This document shows positions 1-5,305 of a stretch of DNA of 5,776 nt, one piece after another. This stretch comes from Gemmobacter sp. (GTDB lineage Bacteria; Pseudomonadota; Alphaproteobacteria; Rhodobacterales; Rhodobacteraceae). Below the pieces are notes generated by a model that searched no databases, was not told the DNA's origin, and saw only the letters and a program-made list of their open reading frames with translations. Both the position numbers and the translations under genes were made by a program. The stretch spans positions 1 to 5,776 of the forward strand of contig JAUSPL010000339.1 in the NCBI GenBank assembly GCA_030656535.1. The letters are read 5' to 3'. How positions within the stretch are numbered: position 1 is the first letter of the stretch; every line of letters starts with the position of its first letter.

Positions 1-214
1 CCCGGCGCGCCTATTTGCTGATAGGGACCGTCGGGAATGCTGGCCGACTGACAGGTTTTGTCGCTAGGGTAAACACACTGACCTCCGGTGGGTAAGCTGG
101 CGTCAGTTTGATCGATTCATGAATATTTCAGCCCGCATCCAGACAGATTTCAAAGGCAGTGCCGGACGGACATTCGGGTAGCCCGATAGGCGTGGCACCC
201 TGGAGGAAAGCACG
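1..214. other. Intergenic stretch with no recognisable gene
   Basis: All six frames are interrupted by stops within short distances, and no protein family is recognisable in either direction. A perfect 10-bp palindrome (ATTCATGAAT) lies at 115-124. A spaced inverted repeat, CTGAC (78-82) and GTCAG (102-106), is also present but too short to interpret. The only functional-looking signal is a GGAGG ribosome-binding motif at 202-206, which belongs to the degraded gene starting at 215. In related bacteria fabD often precedes fabG, but no fabD remnant is visible here. Confidence 0.5.
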
Positions 215-1006
215 ATGGAAGATCAGGACATTTTCGGCACGCCTGGCGCTGACACGCTGTAGGGCGGTCTTGGTGACGATATCATAAGCTGCGTCGCCGG
301 AGGCACCAATGTGATTGACGGCGGAACTGGCGACGACATCGTGCGCGATTACGACGGGGCCGACAGCAAATCCATGGCGGGACCGGGGACGACAGCCTTG
401 TCGGTGGGCCAACCAACTTCGGTGCAACGATTTCGGGCGGTGTCGGAGACGACGTGATTCATGGAATGCGCGGGCCGTGTCTTTTGATCGGCGGCGATGG
501 CGCGGACTTTGTTTCTTCCGGTGACGTAACGGATATCTTGTTGGGGGGTGCGGGTTACGACCCGCTGATGGGGGGGGTGGAAACGACAGCGTCATCGGCG
601 GCGACGGGCGTGACCATGTGACTGCTAAAGGTGGTGACAACATCCTGGTCGCCGGGGCCGGTGGCGAACCTCTGACCGGAGGCGAGGGACGCGGCAAGTT
701 CCGGTTTGATGTGGTGGCGGGTGATGTGCATCTGATCACGGATTACGAGGTCGGCGCCGACCTGCTGGTGTTTCGGGCGGGGTTGATGGGGCCGGGTGTC
801 GCGCGCGGGGCGCCGGACCCGGCGCTGTTTACTCAAGGTGGCGCGGTTGGCAGCGAGGCGCAGTTCATCTGGCGTGCGGGTGATGTGGGGGTGCCGGGCG
901 GCTGTTTCTTGACCCCGATGGTGCGGGTGCAGACGCTGTGCAACAGCTTGTGCTGATCGGCGGGGACACCGACCTGTTGTCGGCAAGCGATTTCGTCCTG
1001 ATCTGA
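215..1006 (+). pseudogene. Degraded RTX calcium-binding protein with serralysin-type C-terminal secretion domain
   Basis: A GGAGG motif at 202-206 sits 8 bases before ATG 215, whose product begins MEDQDIFGTPGADTL and then meets an in-frame TAG at 260-262. Reading on, repeats of the GGxGxDxUx type follow: GGLGDDIIS (263-289), GGTGDDIVR (320-346), GGTGDDSLV (376-402), GGVGDDVIH (436-462), GGDGAD (490-507), GGAGYD (544-561) and GGDGRD (597-614). The coding frame shifts three times, near 365-376, at the G8 run 570-577, and near 887-900. Each shift equals loss of one base. The last third (about 690-1006) resembles the C-terminal domain of M10 serralysins: an FRFDVVAGD segment, ITDYEVGADLLVF, FLDPDGAGADAVQQL, and a final SDFVLI before TGA 1004-1006. 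In intact relatives such repeats bind Ca2+ and the C-terminus directs type I export. No protease catalytic domain is present. Intact G6 runs in fabF and mltG argue against systematic sequencing error. The family call is firm; the ancestral full length and role are unknown. Confidence 0.82.
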
Positions 1007-1022
1007 CACTGTGCTGCCAGTG
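1007..1022 (+). other. Small hairpin after the RTX pseudogene
   Basis: CACTG (1007-1011) and CAGTG (1018-1022) form a 5-bp stem with a 6-base loop immediately after the pseudogene stop codon. There is no T-tract, so it is at best a weak or decayed terminator. It may equally be chance. Confidence 0.25.
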
Positions 1023-1023
1023 G

Positions 1024-1052
1024 TTGAGATGTCCCGCCCAAATCGCTAAACA
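1024..1052 (+). promoter_or_regulatory. Weak promoter candidate for fabG
   Basis: TTGAGA (1024-1029) resembles a -35 element. With a 17-base spacer it is followed by TAAACA (1047-1052), which matches only three of six -10 positions. It lies about 30 bases before the fabG ATG, in the only gap available after the broken RTX gene. fabG might instead be read from an upstream fabD promoter through the pseudogene. Confidence 0.25.
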
Positions 1053-1079
1053 TCTGTCAACGAAACACAGGAGGCGGGA

Positions 1080-1817
1080 ATGTTCGATCTGACGGGCAAG
1101 AAGGCATTGGTGACCGGCGCTTCGGGCGGCATCGGTGCGGCTATCGCGCGTGCGCTGCACGGGGCGGGGGCGACCGTGGCGCTGACAGGTACCCGCGCCG
1201 CGCCGCTGGAGGCTCTGGCCGCCGAATTGGGCGAACGGGCGCATGTTCTGATTTCTGATCTGTCGGACCCGCTTGCGGTGGAGGCTTTGCCAAAGGCGGC
1301 TGTTGCGGCAATGGGCGGCGTGGACATTCTGGTCAACAACGCAGGCATCACCCGGGACGGTTTGATGATGCGGATGTCGGACGACGACTGGGATTCGGTG
1401 CTGGATGTCAACCTGACGGCACCCTTCCGGCTGACCCGGGCTTGTGTGCGCGGCATGATGAAGGCGCGTTGGGGGCGGGTGATTTCCATCGGTTCGGTGG
1501 TGGGAACCACCGGGAATCCGGGGCAGGTCAACTATGCCTCGGCCAAGGCGGGCATGGTCGGCATGACGAAAAGCCTGGCAGCCGAAGTTGCCAGCCGGGG
1601 GATTACCGTGAACGTGGTCTCGCCGGGTTTCATCCGCACGGCCATGACCGACAAGCTGTCCGAAGATCAGAAAAAGGCGATTCTGGGCGGGGTGCCCGCC
1701 GGACGCATGGGCGAGGTCGAAGACATCGCCGCAGCGGTGCTGTATCTGGCCAGCCCAGAGGCCTCTTATGTCACCGGAGCCACCTTGCATGTGAACGGTG
1801 GTGGTGCGATGGTCTGA
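1080..1817 (+). CDS. fabG: 3-oxoacyl-[acyl-carrier-protein] reductase FabG
   Basis: A 245-residue cytosolic short-chain dehydrogenase/reductase. In type II fatty acid synthesis it uses NADPH to reduce 3-oxoacyl-ACP to 3-hydroxyacyl-ACP. The Rossmann cofactor motif TGASGGIG is at residues 12-19 and the NNAG motif at 86-89. The catalytic tetrad is complete: N111, S139, Y152 and K156, the last two in YASAK. Arg130 and Arg173 align with the two arginines known to contact ACP in E. coli FabG, which favours true FabG over a generic SDR. Length matches the family (about 244-248). The start is set by AGGAGG at 1069-1074, five bases before the ATG. The next gene encodes ACP, its substrate carrier, which supports the call. 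No signal peptide or membrane segment is seen. Confidence 0.96.
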   Translation: MFDLTGKKALVTGASGGIGAAIARALHGAGATVALTGTRAAPLEALAAELGERAHVLISDLSDPLAVEALPKAAVAAMGGVDILVNNAGITRDGLMMRMSDDDWDSVLDVNLTAPFRLTRACVRGMMKARWGRVISIGSVVGTTGNPGQVNYASAKAGMVGMTKSLAAEVASRGITVNVVSPGFIRTAMTDKLSEDQKKAILGGVPAGRMGEVEDIAAAVLYLASPEASYVTGATLHVNGGGAMV

Positions 1818-1858
1818 CCAACCGAAGGCCAATGGGAAAGCATTTGCCATATGGTTGG
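1818..1858 (+). repeat. Nested inverted repeat between fabG and acpP
   Basis: Starting at the base after the fabG stop, an outer arm CCAACC (1818-1823) pairs with GGTTGG (1853-1858). Inside it, ATGGGAAA (1832-1839) pairs with TTTGCCAT (1843-1850), seven of eight positions, around a GCA loop. The RNA could fold into a two-part stem. There is no T-run after it, so it may protect the fabG 3' end or act as a weak terminator. It overlaps the acpP promoter candidate, so it could also be an operator. Its function is not established. Confidence 0.5.
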
Positions 1859-1871
1859 AACATGCTATTAG
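1844..1871 (+). promoter_or_regulatory. acpP promoter candidate
   Basis: TTGCCA (1844-1849) matches the -35 consensus at five of six positions. TATTAG (1866-1871) matches the -10 at four of six, with a 16-base spacer. Initiation near 1878 would give a leader of about 85 bases before the acpP ATG. That leader contains a small GCGGG/CCCGC hairpin at 1929-1944, just before the ribosome-binding site. A separate acpP promoter fits with the strong terminator after the gene and with the high ACP abundance known in bacteria. Confidence 0.5.
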
Positions 1872-1962
1872 GCGCGACGATCAGCCCTGCGGGGAGTCAA
1901 CCGCTCGGACGAGCAAGAGACAGCAGAAGCGGGCGATGCCCCGCATGTTAGAAGGAAAGACC

Positions 1963-2196
1963 ATGAGCGACATCGCCAACCGCGTTAAGAAGATCGTCGT
2001 CGAACATCTCGGCGTGGAAGAAGACAAGGTCATCGAGAACGCATCGTTCATCGACGATCTTGGTGCTGACAGCCTTGACACCGTTGAACTGGTGATGGCG
2101 TTCGAAGAAGAATTCGGCATTGAGATCCCTGACGATGCGGCAGAGACGATCCAGACCTTTGGCGATGCCGTCAAGTTCATCTCGGCTGCTGCCTGA
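1963..2196 (+). CDS. acpP: Acyl carrier protein AcpP
   Basis: A 77-residue acidic, helical carrier protein that holds growing acyl chains on a 4'-phosphopantetheine arm and delivers them to FabF, FabG and lipid-synthesis acyltransferases. The attachment motif DDLGADSLDTVEL spans residues 31-43, with the modified serine at Ser37, equivalent to Ser36 of mature E. coli ACP. The acidic recognition helix continues as VMAFEEEFGIEIPDD. Length is typical (77-80). The start chosen has AAGGA at 1952-1956, six bases upstream, and gives the usual N-terminus MSDIANRVKK. In-frame ATGs at 1936 and 1945 would add nine and six residues and lack comparable Shine-Dalgarno spacing. It appears to be a one-gene transcription unit, with a promoter candidate upstream and a strong terminator 26 bases after the stop. 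Confidence 0.97.
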   Translation: MSDIANRVKKIVVEHLGVEEDKVIENASFIDDLGADSLDTVELVMAFEEEFGIEIPDDAAETIQTFGDAVKFISAAA

Positions 2197-2221
2197 TCGC
2201 TGTTGTGATCAGCATGATATG

Positions 2222-2248
2222 AAGGGCACCCCCACGGGGTGCCTTTTT
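2222..2248 (+). terminator. Rho-independent terminator of acpP
   Basis: GGCACCCC (2225-2232) pairs perfectly with GGGGTGCC (2236-2243) around a CAC loop and is followed by five Ts (2244-2248). AAG at 2222-2224 can extend the stem against the T-run. It lies 26 bases after the acpP stop and about 110 bases before fabF, so fabF probably needs its own promoter or read-through. Confidence 0.92.
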
Positions 2249-2293
2249 GCATTTATGGCTGTGGCGGCGTATCGCCGGGATGCTTTGGGATTG

Positions 2294-2322
2294 TTGCGCA
2301 AGCTGCGGTGGGCGTGTATCAC
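2294..2322 (+). promoter_or_regulatory. Promoter candidate for fabF-mltG
   Basis: TTGCGC (2294-2299) and TATCAC (2317-2322) are separated by 17 bases. The -10 matches four of six consensus positions and the -35 three of six. It is the best candidate between the acpP terminator and fabF. The surrounding bases also hold GTTGC/GCAAC arms (2293-2297 and 2329-2333) and GGTG/CACC arms (2307-2310 and 2320-2323), plus a direct repeat of CTGCGG (2303-2308 and 2324-2329). These could be operator elements, but no known regulator motif is recognised. Confidence 0.35.
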
Positions 2323-2357
2323 CCTGCGGCAACAGAGAGAATTCAAGGGAGACTTGC

Positions 2358-3620
2358 ATGCGTCGTGTGGTTGTCACGGGTTTGGGGATGGTCACGCCGC
2401 TGGCATGTGGTGTCGAGGAAACCTGGAGCAGACTGTTGGCCGGCGACTCGGGTGCGGGGCCGATCACCCGCTTTGATGCGTCCAATGTCGTCACGAAATA
2501 TGCCTGTGAGATTCCTTATGGCGATGGCACCGATGGCACCTTCAATCCTGACGACTGGATGGAAGCCAAGGACCGGCGCAAGGTCGATGACTTCATCCTG
2601 TATGGGATGGCTGCGGCCGTGCAGGCCGTGAAGGATTCGGGCTGGAGCCCGGCCACGGAAGAGGACAGGTACCGGACCGGGGTGATGATCGGGTCGGGAA
2701 TCGGGGGGCTGACCTCGATTGCGGAAACCGCTGTGTTGATCAAGGAAAAGGGCCCCAAGCGGGTGTCGCCCTTCTTTATCCCGGGCGCGCTGATCAACCT
2801 GATCTCGGGTCAGGTCTCGATCCGGTTCGGGTTCAAGGGTCCAAACCATGCCGTGGTGACCGCGTGTTCCACCGGCGCCCATGCGATCGGCGACGCGGCG
2901 CGGTTGATCCAGTGGGGCGATGCGGACGTGATGATCGCGGGTGGTGCTGAGAGCCCGATTTCGGAAATCGGGATTGCCGGGTTCAATGCCTGCAAAGCCC
3001 TGTCCACCAAGCGCGCAGATGACCCGGCCAAGGCGAGCCGCCCCTATGACGCCGATCGCGACGGGTTCGTGATGGGGGAAGGTGCAGGCGTCGTGGTCCT
3101 GGAGGAGTACGAGCATGCCAAGGCGCGCGGGGCCAGGATTTACGCCGAGGTTCTGGGCTATGGCCTGTCGGGCGACGCCTATCACATCACCGCACCGGCA
3201 GAGGATGGCAATGGTGGTTACCGCAGCATGGATATGGCAATCAAGCGCGCAGGGCTGACACCGACGGACATCGATTATATCAACGCGCATGGCACCTCGA
3301 CGATGGCTGATACCATCGAGCTGGGCGCCGTTGAGCGGTTGATGGGCGATGCTGCCGCTACGGCCACGATGTCGTCCACGAAATCCAGTATTGGCCATTT
3401 GTTGGGGGCGGCAGGCGCGGTTGAGGCGATTTTCTGCGTGCTAGCGATCCGCGATCAGGTTGCGCCGCCAACGATCAATCTGGACAACCCCGCTGTGCAG
3501 CCTAAGCTTGACCTTGCACCCAATGCGGCCCGGTACCGCAAGATCGACGTGGCGTTGTCGAATTCGTTCGGGTTTGGTGGTACAAACGCCAGTCTGGTTC
3601 TTGGGAAGGTGGCAGGCTGA
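2358..3620 (+). CDS. fabF: 3-oxoacyl-[acyl-carrier-protein] synthase II FabF
   Basis: A 420-residue condensing enzyme (KAS II) that joins malonyl-ACP to acyl-ACP, releasing CO2, to elongate fatty acids. It has the two-lobed thiolase fold. The nucleophile is Cys170 in TACSTGAHAIGDA. The catalytic histidines are His311 (INAHGTST) and His347 (SSIGHLLGAAGA), with the conserved lysine at 342. The C-terminal glycine-rich loop SNSFGFGGTN spans 401-410. Length is close to E. coli FabF (413), and all active-site residues are present. The start at 2358 has AGGGAG (2346-2351) six bases upstream and gives the typical opening MRRVVVTGLGMVTPL. An in-frame ATG at 2247 would begin inside the acpP terminator and add residues not found in the family. 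The stop overlaps the mltG start (TGATG), so translation is probably coupled. Confidence 0.97.
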   Translation: MRRVVVTGLGMVTPLACGVEETWSRLLAGDSGAGPITRFDASNVVTKYACEIPYGDGTDGTFNPDDWMEAKDRRKVDDFILYGMAAAVQAVKDSGWSPATEEDRYRTGVMIGSGIGGLTSIAETAVLIKEKGPKRVSPFFIPGALINLISGQVSIRFGFKGPNHAVVTACSTGAHAIGDAARLIQWGDADVMIAGGAESPISEIGIAGFNACKALSTKRADDPAKASRPYDADRDGFVMGEGAGVVVLEEYEHAKARGARIYAEVLGYGLSGDAYHITAPAEDGNGGYRSMDMAIKRAGLTPTDIDYINAHGTSTMADTIELGAVERLMGDAAATATMSSTKSSIGHLLGAAGAVEAIFCVLAIRDQVAPPTINLDNPAVQPKLDLAPNAARYRKIDVALSNSFGFGGTNASLVLGKVAG

Positions 3621-4795
3621 TGTGGAAGGCGATTGCCAGTAATGCGCTGACGCTGCTCATTGTCCTGATGGTGGCGGCGGCAGGGCTGTTGGCATGGGGC
3701 AAGGCACAGTATTCCGCACCCGGTCCGCTGACCGAGGCGATCTGTTTGCGGGTGGACCGTGGTAGCAGCTTTTCTGCGGTGTCGCGCGCGCTGGAAACCC
3801 AGGGTGCTGTGACCGATGCGCGGATTTTTCGGATCGGTGCGGATTATACGGACAAGGCAAAAGGCCTGAAATTCGGCAGCTATCTGGTACCGGCCGGGGC
3901 GTCGATGGTCCAGATCGTGGATATCATCACCCGGGGCGGGCAGTCGACCTGCGGATCCGAGATCAACTTTCGGATCGGGGTGGCGGGTGCCGACGTCGTC
4001 TTGCGCGAACTGGATGCCGCCACCAACCGCTATGTCGAAGTTGTAAAGTTTGATCCTTCGATTGATGCAGCCCCGGCAGAGTATCTGGAGGCGGTTGCCG
4101 ACAATGCTGTGCGGCTGCGGATCACGCTGGCCGAAGGGGTGACAAGCTGGCAGGTGCTTGATTCGCTGAAACGGGCGGATTTCCTGACCGGCGAGGTCAG
4201 CGGCGTTCCTGCCGAAGGTACACTGGCGCCTGACAGCTATGAAGTTGTCAAAGGTGCATCGCGTGCGCCGCTGATTGCTGAAATGACAGAGCGGCAAGAA
4301 CGTGTGCTGGCCGATCTGTGGGCATCGCGGGCCGATGGTTTGCCGTATGCGACGCCGCAAGAGGCGTTGATCATGGCGTCTATCGTGGAAAAGGAAACCG
4401 GCGTGCCGGATGAACGCGGGCAAGTGGCCAGCGTTTTCGTCAACCGTTTGCGGCAGAACATGAAATTGCAGACGGACCCAACGGTCATCTATGGCGTGAC
4501 AAAAGGTCAGGGCGTGTTGGGCCGGGGTTTGAGGCAATCTGAACTAAGGGCTGCAACGCCATGGAATACTTATGTAATTGATGGATTACCGCCAACGCCC
4601 ATCGCCAATCCGGGCCGAGACAGCATCGAAGCTGCGTTGAACCCTGATGACACGCCGTTTGTATTCTTTGTGGCCGATGGAACCGGGGGGCACGCCTTTG
4701 CGGTGACGCTGGCCGATCACAATGCCAACGTCGCGAAATGGCGGCAGATCGAGGCCGAGCGCGCGCGTCAGCAGCCGGCCCCTACCGGGAATTGA
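3620..4795 (+). CDS. mltG: Endolytic murein transglycosylase MltG (YceG-like)
   Basis: A 391-residue inner-membrane enzyme that cleaves nascent peptidoglycan strands internally, leaving 1,6-anhydroMurNAc ends, and is thought to set glycan strand length. One N-terminal membrane helix (about residues 8-26) anchors a periplasmic body. A LysM-like domain follows (about 42-105, including FGSYLVPAG). The catalytic domain holds EGTLAPDSYEV (199-209) and the signature ASIVEKET (253-260), whose first Glu, E257, should be the acid catalyst by analogy with E. coli MltG. It also has LQTDPTVIYG (283-292) and GLPPTPIANPG (322-332). Length exceeds E. coli MltG (340), mainly through extra residues between the LysM-like and catalytic parts (about 107-165). 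Older annotations call this family aminodeoxychorismate lyase, which is misleading. It starts on the last base of the fabF stop codon and has no strong ribosome-binding site beyond GGAAGG-like purines inside fabF, which fits translational coupling. Confidence 0.95.
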   Translation: MWKAIASNALTLLIVLMVAAAGLLAWGKAQYSAPGPLTEAICLRVDRGSSFSAVSRALETQGAVTDARIFRIGADYTDKAKGLKFGSYLVPAGASMVQIVDIITRGGQSTCGSEINFRIGVAGADVVLRELDAATNRYVEVVKFDPSIDAAPAEYLEAVADNAVRLRITLAEGVTSWQVLDSLKRADFLTGEVSGVPAEGTLAPDSYEVVKGASRAPLIAEMTERQERVLADLWASRADGLPYATPQEALIMASIVEKETGVPDERGQVASVFVNRLRQNMKLQTDPTVIYGVTKGQGVLGRGLRQSELRAATPWNTYVIDGLPPTPIANPGRDSIEAALNPDDTPFVFFVADGTGGHAFAVTLADHNANVAKWRQIEAERARQQPAPTGN

Positions 4796-4819
4796 TCGGA
4801 AACTGGTGCGAACGGTTTG

Positions 4820-4835
4820 TTAACCTTTTGATAAC
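4820..4835 (+). promoter_or_regulatory. CtrA-like box upstream of the terminase operon
   Basis: TTAA (4820-4823), seven bases, then ATAAC (4831-4835). The CtrA consensus is TTAA-N7-TTAAC, so eight of nine defined positions match. The site also contains an inverted repeat, TGTTA (4818-4822) and TAACA (4832-4836). It ends 10 bases before the -35 candidate at 4846, a position suited to an activator. CtrA is an alphaproteobacterial response regulator known to be required for GTA expression in Rhodobacter capsulatus. The motif is short and AT-rich within GC-rich DNA, so chance is possible. Confidence 0.5.
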
Positions 4836-4845
4836 ACAGTTTTTC

Positions 4846-4874
4846 TTGACTTTCCGCACGGTCTAAAGTAGACA
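4846..4874 (+). promoter_or_regulatory. Promoter candidate for the terS-terL operon
   Basis: TTGACT (4846-4851) matches the -35 consensus at five of six positions. After a 17-base spacer, TAGACA (4869-4874) matches the -10 at three of six. Transcription would start near 4881, leaving about 70 bases of leader before the terS start. The intrinsic terminator at 4900-4929 lies inside that leader. A strong -35 with a weak -10 suits a promoter assisted by an activator. Confidence 0.5.
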
Positions 4875-4899
4875 TTGTGCATGCTAGAAGAAGTGGGCG

Positions 4900-4929
4900 A
4901 GCGGCGCAGGGAAACCTGGGCCGCTTTTT
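4900..4929 (+). terminator. Rho-independent terminator or attenuator in the terS leader
   Basis: The arm at 4900-4910 pairs with 4915-4925 at ten of eleven positions (one G-G mismatch) around a GAAA tetraloop, followed by Ts through 4929. This is a strong intrinsic terminator by eye. It may simply end the fabF-mltG transcript, 105 bases after the mltG stop. Because a promoter candidate lies just upstream, it could also stop most transcripts before terS. CGAGCG (4898-4903) could alternatively pair with CGCTCG (4935-4940), which would break the base of the terminator stem. Confidence 0.85.
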
Positions 4930-4951
4930 CGTTTCGCTCGTACGGAGTGGT

Positions 4952-5305
4952 ATGAGAGGCAGGGTTTTTGAACCAATGACAATCGACACTCCTGTTACAG
5001 GCAATGGGTTTCCGGGTGACGTGATCTCGGAGGCTTGGGAACTTTATGACACCGCGGCAAAGATCATGCGGATGGTGCTTCACGAAATGAAGCACGAACC
5101 GAAGGACAGCGCACGCGAGCTGGCGCTGTACACCAAAGATGTGCGGGAAGCGCTGAAGCTTGTGATCAGTGAAAGGGCGGCAGTTGACAAACTTCGCAGA
5201 GACACGGGAGCCGTGGAGGGGAACCACGGATTCGACTTTGACACGGCGCGCGATGAAATCGGGCGCCGCCTGGCTTGCCTCCGCGACGCCGGAGGTGGTG
5301 GATGA
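4952..5305 (+). CDS. GTA-type small terminase subunit (g1-like)
   Basis: A 117-residue, probably cytosolic, mostly helical protein. Its position directly before and overlapping a GTA-type large terminase, and its size, match the g1 gene of the Rhodobacter capsulatus GTA, which encodes the small terminase TerS that helps load DNA on TerL. Visible parts are a charged helical middle (about residues 25-82, with WELYDTAAKIMRMVLHEMKHE and SERAAVDKLRRD) and a conserved-looking tail, FDFDTARDEIGRRLACLRDAG (about 94-114). No helix-turn-helix is evident, in line with the reported lack of a classical DNA-binding domain in the GTA protein. The start at 4952 is preferred because GGAG (4944-4947) lies four bases upstream. 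ATG 4976 is an alternative giving 109 residues, with a poorer site. An earlier in-frame ATG at 4877 would put the terminator hairpin inside the gene and is unlikely. Function is inferred mainly from context. Confidence 0.75.
   Translation: MRGRVFEPMTIDTPVTGNGFPGDVISEAWELYDTAAKIMRMVLHEMKHEPKDSARELALYTKDVREALKLVISERAAVDKLRRDTGAVEGNHGFDFDTARDEIGRRLACLRDAGGGG

Noticed and set aside
11..128. Possible tail of a minus-strand gene at the left edge ending at a stop at 11-13
   Set aside because: Only about 36 codons without a start codon and with an upstream stop near 128, and no family is recognised.
260..700. CRISPR-like or tandem DNA repeat
   Set aside because: The periodicity is at the protein level (GGxGxD units) with diverged DNA and irregular spacing, which is expected for RTX repeats.
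618..956. Separate small + strand gene starting at ATG 618
   Set aside because: It is the third frame segment of the RTX pseudogene: it begins mid-repeat and ends at a frameshift in the secretion domain, and there is no ribosome-binding site.
555..1850. Long open frame on the minus strand (431 codons) opposite the RTX remnant and fabG
   Set aside because: It is rich in His, Arg, Pro and Gln with no domain, spans two unrelated loci, and lies opposite a gene with a complete catalytic set. Such frames arise from high GC at third codon positions.
2247..2357. N-terminal extension of FabF from ATG 2247
   Set aside because: The start overlaps the acpP terminator T-run and the added residues are outside the family's length and opening motif. 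ATG 2358 has a good AGGGAG site.
2343..3398. Minus-strand open frame of 351 codons opposite fabF
   Set aside because: Composition is typical of an antisense shadow and there is no recognisable motif; fabF on the + strand is complete.
3455..4537. Minus-strand open frame of 360 codons opposite fabF and mltG
   Set aside because: It crosses two well-supported genes on the other strand and shows no family signature.
4877..4951. Longer small-terminase start at ATG 4877
   Set aside because: It would place the terminator hairpin inside the coding region and has no ribosome-binding site, while ATG 4952 has GGAG at good spacing.
4991..5001. Palindrome CCTGT-T-ACAGG as an operator
   Set aside because: It is short and lies inside the terS coding region, with no second copy near the promoter.
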